NCBI GenBank assembly: GCA_023128035.1
Contig: JAGMES010000003.1
Span: 12,844-76,843, forward strand
DNA: 64,000 nucleotides
Direction of reading: 5' to 3'
Source of the DNA: Halanaerobiales bacterium
GTDB lineage: Bacteria; Bacillota_F; Halanaerobiia; DY22613
The stretch's first letter is position 1. Each line of letters starts with the position of its first letter. Of the stretch, positions 52,606-60,284 are shown in pieces. The translations under genes and the position numbers were made by a program. Under the pieces are notes generated by a model, which ran no database searches, was not told the DNA's origin, and saw nothing but the letters and a program-made list of their open reading frames with translations.

Positions 52606-53157
52606 TTGATAGAATATCTGGTACTTGGTGTCGGAGTTTTCCTTGTTATGATATCATTGCTCTATACTTTAATAGCTGGTCGTCGGTCGAAACGAAGACA
52701 ATTTGATGAATTAAGACATTTTTCTACATCTGAACCTAGGTATGGTTCTCAATTTAATAAACTAGATCAGGTGAAGGAAAGTATTATCAATTTGGATGAA
52801 GAACTGGATGAATTGGTTGGAGAGTTATGGAATAAAGAAAATGAGATTAAACAGATTATTCATCGGGTAAAGGGTTGGAATAATGAAATCTCGACTTCAG
52901 GATTTGAAAAGGAACTAAAAAATAGAGTGGCACTGACGACTGAAGAAGAGCAAAAAGAAAAATATCCTTATCCTCCCGAACCTATCTCTCAAAAACCAGT
53001 TTCCATACCTCATACATTTTCAAAATACGATAAGATAAAAGGACTGGCCGATCAAGGTTTTTCTATTGAAGAGATTGCGCGTCAATTGAATATGGGTTAC
53101 CGAGAAGTTGAGTTGGTTGTCAAATTGCGACAGAAAGGAGCCAGTGAAGGTGCATAA
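52606..53157 (+). CDS. Membrane-anchored DUF6115-like protein of flagellar operon
   Basis: 183 residues: an N-terminal membrane helix (about 3-24, YLVLGVGVFLVMISLLYTLIA in parts), a coiled-coil (about 45-85), a Pro-rich linker and a C-terminal helix-turn-helix-like end (SIEEIARQLNMGYREVELVVKLR). The arrangement resembles DUF6115/YrzK-type proteins in the same operon position in Firmicutes. The start is TTG at 52606 with GAGGAGG (52591-52597) upstream. The end overlaps the next gene by 8 bp. Role unknown. Confidence 0.7.
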   Translation: MIEYLVLGVGVFLVMISLLYTLIAGRRSKRRQFDELRHFSTSEPRYGSQFNKLDQVKESIINLDEELDELVGELWNKENEIKQIIHRVKGWNNEISTSGFEKELKNRVALTTEEEQKEKYPYPPEPISQKPVSIPHTFSKYDKIKGLADQGFSIEEIARQLNMGYREVELVVKLRQKGASEGA

Positions 53158-53752
53158 GGGAGTATATTGGAGTCAGGTAATCACTGGGATTGGTATAGGT
53201 CTGATCCTAGCTGCACTGGTCTGGATTTCTGTCGAAAAATTTGATCCAGTGACCGAAGTGCCTATAGTTCAACCTGAGCGCGGAATTGTCCACTATCAAG
53301 AGATAGATATGGTTGGAGTCGAAACTCCTGAACTTAAATTACCTCATGAGTTGAAATCAATCTATATGATAGTTCCTGATGTTGTTACCAGAGCGACAAG
53401 TGAGGTTCCTGATGAGGAATTTGAAGTAGCATCTGCGGAAGAAGAAAAGGAAAAACTTCAACCTGTTGAAGAGGAGATTGAGGAAAAAATTTTTAGTGAT
53501 GTAAAGCTAGAATCAAAACTAGCCTTAGAAGTACAAAAGGTAGATGAAGAAGTTTGGATTCAATTTGTTGTCAAACCAGGTGAATCAGCGGAAAGTATTG
53601 CAGTACGGTTACATAAAGAAAAATTTATTAATGGAAAGGATTTTATAAATTATGTAAACCGTAATAAGTTAGATCGAAAATTGCAATTTGGCATTTTTAC
53701 ATTACAGAAAGGAATGGAAATTGAAGAAATTGTTGCTGAATTTACTAGATAA
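53150..53752 (+). CDS. YceG/MltG-like membrane protein without catalytic domain
   Basis: 200 residues: one N-terminal transmembrane helix (about 8-28, ITGIGIGLILAALVW), an acidic extracytoplasmic linker (about 85-125) and a C-terminal domain resembling the LysM-like part of MltG (FVVKPGESAESIAVRLHKEKFINGKDFINYV, in parts GESAESIAVRLHKE, GKDFINYVNRNKLD). The murein-cleaving domain of MltG is absent. The start is GTG at 53150, given AAAGGAG at 53135-53141. It may bind peptidoglycan near the rod, an inference from its place just before flgF. Confidence 0.7.
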   Translation: MHKGVYWSQVITGIGIGLILAALVWISVEKFDPVTEVPIVQPERGIVHYQEIDMVGVETPELKLPHELKSIYMIVPDVVTRATSEVPDEEFEVASAEEEKEKLQPVEEEIEEKIFSDVKLESKLALEVQKVDEEVWIQFVVKPGESAESIAVRLHKEKFINGKDFINYVNRNKLDRKLQFGIFTLQKGMEIEEIVAEFTR

Positions 53753-53767
53753 AAAGGGGGTGAAAAG

Positions 53768-54514
53768 ATGTTAAACGGTCTTTATACTACAGCGCGTGGG
53801 ATGACTGCTTTTGAAAGAGAAAATAATGTTTTAGCAAATAATTTAGCGAATGTAAATACAGCGGGTTTTAAAAGTGATCAGGTTGTATATGAATCTTTTC
53901 CTGAAATTTTGATGAAACGCCTAGACGAGTCTGGTTCTCATGTAATTGGAACAAAAGGGACAGGAAGTAAAATTAGTGAGACTTATACCAACTTTCAACT
54001 TGGAAGTTTGCAGCAAACCGAAAATCCACTAGATATAGCAATTCAGGGTGAAGGCTTTTTTGCAGTTCAAACTCCTGATGAGGTTTTGTATACAAGAAAT
54101 GGACATTTTACCTTAAATCAGGAGGGTCAGGTTGTTACTACAGAAGGCTATCAGCTTTTAGGTGCAGGTGGTTCAATTCAAACCTATGGTGATACAATTG
54201 GGTTTAGCGAAGATGGTTCCATTGAAACTGACGGTGTGGTAGTGGATCAACTTCGGTTAGTTACTTTTGATGACTTACAGAAGTTAGAAAAAGTTGGTGA
54301 CAATCTTTATCGTGCTAGTGAGGGTATGGAAGAAAAAAGTAGCTCGAGTATGGTTCTTCAGGGTTTTGTTGAACAGTCAAATGTGAATATCATACTTGGA
54401 ATGACCCAATTGATTACTGCTACACGTATGTATGAGATTAGTCAAAAAGTGATTCAATCTCAAGATGAAACTCTTTCAAAGGCTGTGAATGAAGTAGGGC
54501 GAATTGGTGGTTAG
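53768..54514 (+). CDS. flgF: Flagellar rod protein FlgF (FlhO-like)
   Basis: 248 residues: LYTTARGMTAFERENNVLANNLANVNTAGFKSDQ (in parts NNLANVNTAGFKSD), IAIQGEGFFAVQTPDE near 94-108 and C-terminal EQSNVNIILGMTQLITATRMYEISQKVIQ (in parts). Together with flgG immediately downstream it forms the pair known as flhO-flhP in Bacillus, which are rod proteins. Shine-Dalgarno AAAGGGGGTG precedes the ATG. A 100-bp gap with a structured element separates it from flgG. Confidence 0.92.
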   Translation: MLNGLYTTARGMTAFERENNVLANNLANVNTAGFKSDQVVYESFPEILMKRLDESGSHVIGTKGTGSKISETYTNFQLGSLQQTENPLDIAIQGEGFFAVQTPDEVLYTRNGHFTLNQEGQVVTTEGYQLLGAGGSIQTYGDTIGFSEDGSIETDGVVVDQLRLVTFDDLQKLEKVGDNLYRASEGMEEKSSSSMVLQGFVEQSNVNIILGMTQLITATRMYEISQKVIQSQDETLSKAVNEVGRIGG

Positions 54515-54600
54515 TTATAATTAATTCGGCTGGACCTTATGGAAGCCGGAGAGATATTACTGAATGACGGATGTGATATCAATAAGAAAAATTATCAGCT
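54513..54600 (+). ncRNA. Candidate structured RNA element in flgG leader (copy 2)
   Basis: P1: AGTTATAATT (54513-54522) with AATTAT-C-AGCT (54590-54600, one bulge). P2: TTCGGCT (54525-54531) with AGCCGGA (54544-54550), loop GGACCTTATGGA. P3: GATATTAC (54553-54560) with GTGATATC (54573-54580), loop TGAATGACGGAT. GCTGGACCTTA in P2 and TGAYGGA in P3 are shared with the flgE leader at 34597-34668. P1 ends against the flgG Shine-Dalgarno AGGAGG (54601), so its folding could control translation. Confidence 0.55.
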
Positions 54601-54614
54601 AGGAGGGAATATAT

Positions 54615-55403
54615 ATGATTCGATCATTATGGACAGGTGCTTCAGGGATGCAAGCACAGCAATTGAACATAGATAATATTGCGAATAACTTGGCTAACGT
54701 TAATACTTCAGGTTTTAAGAAAAGCCGGGTAAATTTTCAAGATCTGATGTATGAAACTATTAAAAAGGCTGGAACACCTACTGCTCAAGGGTCGATTGCG
54801 CCTAATGGGATACAGATAGGAAATGGAGTTCGACCAGCATCTGTAGAGCGTCTGTTTTCACAAGGAAGTTTTCAGCAGACTAGTAATCCTCTTGATTTAG
54901 TTATTGAGGGAAATGGTTTTTTCCAGATTCAGTTGCCTGATGGTTCAATGAGTTATACAAGAGATGGTTCTTTTAAAATGGATGGAGATGGAAGAATTGT
55001 TACTTCAGATGGCTTTCCACTATTCCCTGAAATTTTTATACCTGAAGATACAGTAGCTATAAATGTTAGCGCAGACGGAGCAGTTTCTGTTGTCACTTCT
55101 ACACAGGATGAACCACAGACTATTGGTAATATGGAATTGGTTCGTTTTGCTAATTCAGCAGGTTTAAGTAGTGAGGGACGTAATCTCTTTAAAGCCACTG
55201 TTGCTTCCGGTGCACCGATTATTGGTAACCCAGGTATTGATGGCTTTGGAACTATTGCTCAGGGTTATTTGGAGATGTCAAATGTTCAGGTTGTTGAAGA
55301 GATGGTTAATATGATCACTGCCCAGCGGGCTTATGAGATCAATTCTAAAACTATTCAGTCTTCTGATGAGATGTTGAGAACTGTAAGTAACTTGAAAAGA
55401 TAG
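54615..55403 (+). CDS. flgG: Distal rod protein FlgG
   Basis: 262 residues, the standard FlgG length. LWTGASGMQAQQLNIDNIANNLANVNTSGFKKSRVNFQDLMY (in parts: IANNLANVNTSGFKKSR, VNFQDLMYET), IEGNGFFQIQLPDGS near 97 and C-terminal EMSNVQVVEEMVNMITAQRAYEINSK (in parts) are clear. FlgG forms the distal rod that passes through the P and L rings encoded downstream. It is preceded by the folded leader described separately and followed at once by flgA. Confidence 0.96.
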   Translation: MIRSLWTGASGMQAQQLNIDNIANNLANVNTSGFKKSRVNFQDLMYETIKKAGTPTAQGSIAPNGIQIGNGVRPASVERLFSQGSFQQTSNPLDLVIEGNGFFQIQLPDGSMSYTRDGSFKMDGDGRIVTSDGFPLFPEIFIPEDTVAINVSADGAVSVVTSTQDEPQTIGNMELVRFANSAGLSSEGRNLFKATVASGAPIIGNPGIDGFGTIAQGYLEMSNVQVVEEMVNMITAQRAYEINSKTIQSSDEMLRTVSNLKR

Positions 55404-55413
55404 GTGACTACTT

Positions 55414-56412
55414 ATGATCAGTTATAAAAGAAGATCAGTTGTAGTTATGCAAATTTTGGTTTTGTTTCTGATTTTCTTTTCGATAGTGTGTGTACCAGTA
55501 GATGCTGCTGAAAAAGTAAAGATTATTTTTAATCCTGAAGTTATTATTTCTGAAGAACGGATGTTATTAGATCATCTTGCTGAAATTGATGGAGAGGGGC
55601 CAACTGTTGAAAGATTGAGAACTATTGATTTTGGCCCTGCTCCTTCTCCTGGTAAATATTATACTTTATCTCAAGGTTCAATACATGCTGTATTACGACA
55701 GATGAAAATTGATCTGGAACAGATCGAGATTATCAATTTGACTTCAACAGGAATTATAGTTCAACGTGTGGGAGTTTTATTAGAAGAAGAAAAGGTTTTA
55801 TCTACAATTTATGATTATATTTCCAGTAAACTTCCCTATTATGTAGAAAATGTAGAAATCAATCTTCGTCATTTTCCGGAAATTTGGGTACCTTCTTATG
55901 ATATTAGACTCGAAGTAAGACGATATACCAATAATCGAAATTGGGGATTTATGTCGCTACCTATGACTGTTTTTATTAATGACAAGGAATATACTCGATT
56001 TACTATAAGCCTTGACGTGCGCATTTTTGGCACAGTTTTTGTAGCAAGTCAGCCTATTGATCGTCTGGAGATCATCACACAGGATATGGTAGAAGAGAAA
56101 TATCTGGATATAACAAGACTAAATGGAGAACCGGTTTTTGAGTTGAAAGATGTGGTTGATAAACAGGCAAAACGTTCTTTTCGACTAGATACGGTTTTGA
56201 TAAATAATTATCTGATTGAGCCAAAATTGGTTCACCGTAATGATCAGGTGACGATTGAGGTTTGGGCTGGAGCAATTCATGTTCAGACCTTTGGAAAAGC
56301 TTTAAGTGATGGAGCGAGAGATCAATGGATTTGGATAGAGAATCTAAGTTCTGGAAAGAAGATTCAGGCTAGAGTGATAGATATTGGTCTGGTTCGGGTT
56401 GAGTTAAATTGA
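55414..56412 (+). CDS. flgA: P-ring assembly chaperone FlgA
   Basis: 332 residues: N-terminal signal peptide (hydrophobic core about 12-30, VDAA cleavage region), a variable first half and a C-terminal SAF/FlgA domain (about 205-330: VASQPIDRLEIITQDMVEEKYLDITR, read in parts, and VEVWAGAIHVQTFGKALSDGARDQWIWIENLSSGKKIQARV in parts, GKALSDGARDQW and SGKKIQARVID). FlgA is exported to the periplasm and helps FlgI polymerise around the rod. Its presence in a Firmicute-type operon is strong evidence for an outer membrane. It is 10 bp after flgG. Confidence 0.9.
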   Translation: MISYKRRSVVVMQILVLFLIFFSIVCVPVDAAEKVKIIFNPEVIISEERMLLDHLAEIDGEGPTVERLRTIDFGPAPSPGKYYTLSQGSIHAVLRQMKIDLEQIEIINLTSTGIIVQRVGVLLEEEKVLSTIYDYISSKLPYYVENVEINLRHFPEIWVPSYDIRLEVRRYTNNRNWGFMSLPMTVFINDKEYTRFTISLDVRIFGTVFVASQPIDRLEIITQDMVEEKYLDITRLNGEPVFELKDVVDKQAKRSFRLDTVLINNYLIEPKLVHRNDQVTIEVWAGAIHVQTFGKALSDGARDQWIWIENLSSGKKIQARVIDIGLVRVELN

Positions 56413-56425
56413 AAGGGTGAATAAG

Positions 56426-57004
56426 ATGTACAGAATTATAGGCTGTCTCCTGAGCTGTCTCTTGTTTTTTGCTATTCCAGTACCTGCCTCTGCTAATAGT
56501 CTTTGGATAGATGATGCTGCTGATGTTTATAAAAATCATGTGGCATTGGACATTGGTGATCTGGTGATGATTATTATATCAGAAAAGTCGACGGCATCTC
56601 AACAAGCAAGTACAGAGACATCGCAGGATACATCACTAGCGGCTGGCCCGGGGTTAGGAATTTTTAGTTTCGTTGAGAATTTCTCATTAAGTTATGATGA
56701 TAAAAATGGTGCAGATGGTTCAACTTCCAGGCAAGGGACTTTGACTGCTGTTATTACTGCACAGGTTGTTGGTAAACAACCAAATGGGAATTTAATGGTT
56801 AGAGGTTATAAGATGATTAATATAAATGAAGAAAAACAGGAGATTGAAATCTTCGGAGTAATCAGGCCAGATGATGTACAGGCTGACAATACAATTGAAT
56901 CTCGTTATATGACTGATGTTGAGATTAATTTTACTGGTCAGGGAGTTGTCGGAGATAAGCAAAAAGCTGGTTTGTTTGAAAAAATATTTAATTGGCTCTT
57001 TTAG
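56426..57004 (+). CDS. flgH: L-ring protein FlgH, without lipobox
   Basis: 192 residues: signal peptide (about 1-22, cleavage after PASA), then SLWIDDAADVYKNHVALDIGDLVMIIISEKSTASQQASTET (in parts: DIGDLVMIIISEKSTASQQA), GTLTAVITAQVVGKQPNGNLMVRGYKMI (in parts) and a C-terminal FTGQGVVGDKQKAGLFEKIFNWLF (in parts). FlgH forms the ring in the outer membrane. The proteobacterial protein is a lipoprotein; here no L-x-G-C lipobox occurs at the cleavage site. ATG 56426 fits AAAGGGTG; an earlier GTG overlaps it. Confidence 0.93.
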   Translation: MYRIIGCLLSCLLFFAIPVPASANSLWIDDAADVYKNHVALDIGDLVMIIISEKSTASQQASTETSQDTSLAAGPGLGIFSFVENFSLSYDDKNGADGSTSRQGTLTAVITAQVVGKQPNGNLMVRGYKMININEEKQEIEIFGVIRPDDVQADNTIESRYMTDVEINFTGQGVVGDKQKAGLFEKIFNWLF

Positions 57005-57026
57005 GGCGAAGAAAAGGTGATTTAGG

Positions 57027-58169
57027 ATGAATAAATATAAAAAAACCTTAATCATTTTCCTATTATTCGGACTTATATTGGTCCCATATTTGCCAGTGAA
57101 AGCTGCAAGTCCAAATGATCCTATGATTTATATACGAGATTTAACTCGTATTGAGGGAATTAGGGAGAACATGCTACAGGGTTTTGGTTTAGTTGTTGGC
57201 TTGGATGGTTCAGGTGATTCTCGATTTAGCCCAACTGTTGAGATGCTGAAGAACATGTTGTATGAGTATGGGATTGTTGCTGATGATCAACTCAAAGCTA
57301 AAAATGTAGCAGCTGTTTCCATGACAGCCATTCTTCCTTCGTTTGCTAGAGAGGGCGATTCTATGGACGTAACTGTTCAATCCATAGGTGATGCGAAAAG
57401 TTTACAGGGTGGAACATTACTGATGACAGCACTATATGCGCCAAATGGCCAGGTTTTTGCTGCTGCTCAAGGGTCTATTTCGATTGGTGGATTTAGTGCA
57501 GGTTCTGGTGGAAATACTGTTCAGAAGAATCATTTGCAGGTAGGGAGAATTCCTAATGGAGTCATCATTGAGAGGACTCTTGAACCGGATTTTAGTGATA
57601 AAATAGAGTTGGATTTTCTTTTAAAGGAATATAATTATGAAACGGCTACGTTGATCGTACAGGCTGTTAATGATCATTTCAAAGATACCACTTATGAAAA
57701 GATGTTAGCAAAGGCTGTTAATGCTGGTCGGATTCGGATAAAAATCCCAGTTGAATATCAACAAAACGTAGTAGGATTTATTGCTCAGATTCAGGGTTTA
57801 CAGGTGAGAGCATCGATGAGGCCTAAAATTGTGATTAACGAAAGAACAGGAACAATTGTCATTGGACATAATGTTCGAATATCTACAGTAGCTGTAGCTC
57901 ACGGTAATTTAACCGTAACGATTTCAACTCAGGAAACTACTACCAGTAATTCTGATGACGATGGGAATACTGAAACAAATACTACGACAGATGTTCAGGT
58001 AAATGCTGATGAGGAGAAAAATCAATTGCTAGTGGTTCCTACAGGAGCGACAATAGGTGATTTGGTAGAGGCTTTAAACGCGATTGGTGTAACCCCTAGG
58101 GATATCATTGCTATTTTGCAGGCTATGAAAGAGGTTGGGGCATTATATGCTGAGTTTGAGTTGATGTAG
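57027..58169 (+). CDS. flgI: P-ring protein FlgI
   Basis: 380 residues: signal peptide (about 1-27, ending VKAA), IRDLTRIEGIRENMLQGFGLVVGLDGSGDS (in parts: GFGLVVGLDGSGD), NVAAVSMTAILPSFAREGDSMDVTVQSIGDAKSLQGGTLLMT (in parts) and the C-terminal DLVEALNAIGVTPRDIIAILQAMKEVGALYAEF (in parts). FlgI builds the periplasmic P ring. An Asn/Asp/Thr-rich insert lies at about 310-330. It is 22 bp after flgH. Confidence 0.96.
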   Translation: MNKYKKTLIIFLLFGLILVPYLPVKAASPNDPMIYIRDLTRIEGIRENMLQGFGLVVGLDGSGDSRFSPTVEMLKNMLYEYGIVADDQLKAKNVAAVSMTAILPSFAREGDSMDVTVQSIGDAKSLQGGTLLMTALYAPNGQVFAAAQGSISIGGFSAGSGGNTVQKNHLQVGRIPNGVIIERTLEPDFSDKIELDFLLKEYNYETATLIVQAVNDHFKDTTYEKMLAKAVNAGRIRIKIPVEYQQNVVGFIAQIQGLQVRASMRPKIVINERTGTIVIGHNVRISTVAVAHGNLTVTISTQETTTSNSDDDGNTETNTTTDVQVNADEEKNQLLVVPTGATIGDLVEALNAIGVTPRDIIAILQAMKEVGALYAEFELM

Positions 58170-58184
58170 AGGGGAGTGGGGCAG

Positions 58185-58544
58185 ATGAATATCATTAATG
58201 GTAGTCATTATAATCCTGACCAATATAGAACCGATCAATTTAAAAAGCAATTTATGAAAATTGAGGATAATGTAAAGAATAAAAAATTAGATACAGGTCA
58301 GAATCAAGGAGAAAAAGATAAAGCTTTATATGATGCTTGTAAAAATTTTGAAGCTATCTTTACTCAATTAGTATTTAAAGAGATGCGGAAATCTGTTGAA
58401 AAAAGTGATCTAGTCAATGGAGGTTTTGGTGAAGAAGTTTTTGAAGGCATGTTAGATGAAGAGATTGCTCAATCATCAGCGGAAAGTAATGGTTCATTAG
58501 CTAATCTTTTATATCAGCAGTTACGTTTGCAGTTGAAAGATTAA
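58185..58544 (+). CDS. flgJ: Rod-binding protein FlgJ, N-terminal domain only
   Basis: 119 residues. The rod-binding domain (about 45-115) shows ALYDACKNFEAIFTQLVFKEMRKSVEKSDLV (in parts: CKNFEAIFTQLVFKEMRKS) and GGFGEEVFEGMLDEEIAQ. The muramidase domain present in enterobacterial FlgJ is missing, so a separate wall hydrolase must open the peptidoglycan. The ATG at 58185 is used with GAGGGGAG upstream; a GTG at 58176 overlaps that site. It ends the rod/ring gene run. Confidence 0.9.
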   Translation: MNIINGSHYNPDQYRTDQFKKQFMKIEDNVKNKKLDTGQNQGEKDKALYDACKNFEAIFTQLVFKEMRKSVEKSDLVNGGFGEEVFEGMLDEEIAQSSAESNGSLANLLYQQLRLQLKD

Positions 58545-58568
58545 TCTTGATATGGGTGGCGATTAGGG

Positions 58569-59303
58569 ATGAATAATTTTAATAGAAATAAACCCGTTCC
58601 ACTTTACTATCAACTAAAAGAGATGATCAAAAAACAGATTGAGAATAAAGATCTTAAACCAAGAGATTGTCTCCCATCAGAGCGCGAATATAGCGAACGT
58701 TTTCAAATAAGTCGAATGACAGTTCGACAAGCAATTACTGAATTGGTGAACGAAGGTTTATTATATCGCCAACAAGGAAAAGGAACTTTTGTGGCGGATC
58801 CTAAGATTGAGCAAGGATTAATGAAATTGACAAGTTTTACTGAGGATATGCTTAAAAGAGGTTTAGAACCTTCAGCTCGTCTATTGTCGATTGAAAATAG
58901 AATTGCAGATGAGCGTATAGCTAATATTTTAAATCTTGATGAAAATAGACAAATAATTATTATTAAACGTTTAAGGTTAGCAGATGGAGAATCGATGGCT
59001 ATTGAAGCGTGTCATCTTTCACATTCGATTTTTTCAGAAATTGTGAGCGAAGATTTAGAGAATAAATCATTATATAAACTTTTGGAAACTCGTTATAAGA
59101 TCAACCTTGTGAGAGCTAAACAGGTGATTGAACCTGCAACAGCTCAATTAGAGGATGTAAAATTATTAAATGTTCAGTTAGGTGATCCGATTCTTGTTTT
59201 GGGACGAACTACCTTTGATCAAAATGATAACCCAGTGGAATTTGTAAGTTCTAGATATCGTGGCGATCGGTATAAGTTTTTTGTGGAATTAAAAAAAATT
59301 TAA
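58569..59303 (+). CDS. GntR-family regulator, HutC subfamily
   Basis: 244 residues: winged-helix domain (about 9-75: KPVPLYYQLKEMIKKQIE, LPSEREYSERFQISRMTVRQAITELVNEGLLYRQQGKGTFV in parts) and a UTRA effector-binding domain (about 95-240, with FTEDMLKRGLEPSARLLS and FVSSRYRGDRYKFFVEL). HutC-type regulators respond to small metabolites such as sugar phosphates. It follows flgJ by 24 bp and may be co-transcribed with the ring genes; a strong terminator follows. Its targets cannot be deduced. Confidence 0.92.
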   Translation: MNNFNRNKPVPLYYQLKEMIKKQIENKDLKPRDCLPSEREYSERFQISRMTVRQAITELVNEGLLYRQQGKGTFVADPKIEQGLMKLTSFTEDMLKRGLEPSARLLSIENRIADERIANILNLDENRQIIIIKRLRLADGESMAIEACHLSHSIFSEIVSEDLENKSLYKLLETRYKINLVRAKQVIEPATAQLEDVKLLNVQLGDPILVLGRTTFDQNDNPVEFVSSRYRGDRYKFFVELKKI

Positions 59304-59304
59304 G

Positions 59305-59364
59305 AATACGGCAAAAAAAGTTGTTTTGGAAATTTTCAAGCAACTTTTTTTGCCGTATTTTTTT
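59305..59364 (+). terminator. Strong terminator after GntR gene
   Basis: A perfect 19-bp stem (59305-59323 with 59341-59359), 17-nt loop, followed by a T-run to 59364. It overlaps the gntR end by nothing and closes the rightward flagellar transcription unit. Confidence 0.9.
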
Positions 59365-59378
59365 GAGTTAATAAAAAA

Positions 59379-59402
59379 ACTACCGGCTAAATAGCCGGTA
59401 GT
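59379..59402 (-). terminator. Minus-strand terminator of the XRE gene
   Basis: ACTACCGGCTA (59379-59389) pairs perfectly with 59392-59402 across an AA loop. On the minus strand the hairpin is followed by TTTTTTT (A-run at 59372-59378), so it serves the leftward XRE transcript, 125 bp beyond its stop codon. Confidence 0.8.
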
Positions 59403-59426
59403 AAAGTAAATGTACCTTTAAAATAT

Positions 59427-59488
59427 ATATTAGGAGAACCAATGTATAAAAAGTTAGGGGAAAGGTGAGAAGTGGGTTCTCCTAATAT
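59427..59488. repeat. 14-bp inverted repeat between the two terminators
   Basis: ATATTAGGAGAACC (59427-59440) pairs perfectly with 59475-59488 around a 34-nt loop. It lies in the 3' region of the XRE transcript and is not needed for termination. A small RNA, a leader-like structure or a remnant of an insertion are possible. Confidence 0.5.
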
Positions 59489-59527
59489 AGGGGATAGGAT
59501 GTTAGAGTGAGAAAAAATTTATAAACT

Positions 59528-60046
59528 TTATTTTTTAAGCTCGTTTTGGATAAAATCCATAACAAGCTCAATACTGGACTCTTTTAGGCCAAGGCTAGTG
59601 CATAATTCTCGGATTCGATCTAGATTATTCTCAACACCTCTGAAGAGTCTTTCAGTCTTTATCTGTAATGCCGAAGCAATTTTTTCGATCTCTTCAGGAG
59701 TGAGATTATCAGATCCATTCTCGACTTGACCGAGTTTAAAGAAGGATACACCAGACTTCTCATAAATCTCGTGAATTGTCATATTTTTAGTTTCACGAAG
59801 ATTTTTTAATTCTTTGCCGATGTTAAACTCTTCTTCTTTTTCGTTTAAAAGTTCTGCAAGTGATATGTCAAAGGCGTCAACAATTCGGGAGAGAATCTCT
59901 AAAGAAGGTTTACGCTTATTTTTTTCAATCTGGCTTATGTAACTTCCCGAAACGCCTGTCTTTAATCCAAACTCAGCATAAGTCATGTTATGTGCTTTTC
60001 TAAGTTCTTTAATCTTCAATCCAATCTTTTCAATATTTAGCATCAT
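59528..60046 (-). CDS. Double helix-turn-helix XRE-family regulator
   Basis: 172 residues with two tandem Cro/CI-type HTH domains: about 6-62 (IKELRKAHNMTYAEFGLKTGVSGSYISQIEKNKRKPS in parts) and about 76-132 (LKNLRETKNMTIHEIYEKSGVSFFKLGQVENGSDNL in parts), then a short helical tail that may dimerise. The second HTH is more diverged. The ATG at 60046 is preceded by GGGGAGG; the frame stays open further but that stretch holds the promoter (60071-60099). A perfect 11-bp inverted repeat in the divergent promoter (60141-60170) is a plausible operator. Confidence 0.9.
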   Translation of the reverse strand: MMLNIEKIGLKIKELRKAHNMTYAEFGLKTGVSGSYISQIEKNKRKPSLEILSRIVDAFDISLAELLNEKEEEFNIGKELKNLRETKNMTIHEIYEKSGVSFFKLGQVENGSDNLTPEEIEKIASALQIKTERLFRGVENNLDRIRELCTSLGLKESSIELVMDFIQNELKK

Positions 60047-60070
60047 AAGCTTTTTCCTCCCCGCAATCAA

Positions 60071-60099
60071 ATTATAACCTAAATGTTTTAACTTGTCAA
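60071..60099 (-). promoter_or_regulatory. Consensus sigma-A promoter of the XRE gene
   Basis: On the minus strand TTGACA (60094-60099), 17 bp, TATAAT (60071-60076): a perfect consensus match. Such a strong promoter on a regulator gene usually implies repression. Confidence 0.85.
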
Positions 60100-60137
60100 C
60101 AGTTGCTTGAAAAAAATATTTTTTTATGCGCAATTGC

Positions 60138-60170
60138 TTGACACATTGTACAGACTATAGTACAATGTGT
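60138..60170 (+). promoter_or_regulatory. Sigma-A promoter with embedded operator palindrome
   Basis: TTGACA (60138-60143), 17 bp, TACAAT (60161-60166) drives the rightward gene at 60285. Within it ACACATTGTAC (60141-60151) is an exact inverted repeat of GTACAATGTGT (60160-60170). A dimeric HTH protein bound here would cover both -35 and -10. The divergent XRE protein is the obvious candidate. Confidence 0.8.
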
Positions 60171-60284
60171 ATGAAAAATAAGTAAAAAACTTTAAAGTTG
60201 TGAACAAATTAGATATGATTTGGACATATAGTTAGTCGGAATTTGCAATATGTTTACGATTGTAAAAATAAAGGGGTGAATCAG

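Noticed and set aside
59442..59468. Eight-codon open frame (MYKKLGER) after an AGGAGA site inside the 59427-59488 repeat
   Set aside because: It points against the XRE transcript, lies after a strong terminator, and is too short to support.
60047..60133. N-terminal extension of the XRE regulator
   Set aside because: It contains the perfect TTGACA-N17-TATAAT promoter, and the ATG at 60046 has a strong ribosome site.
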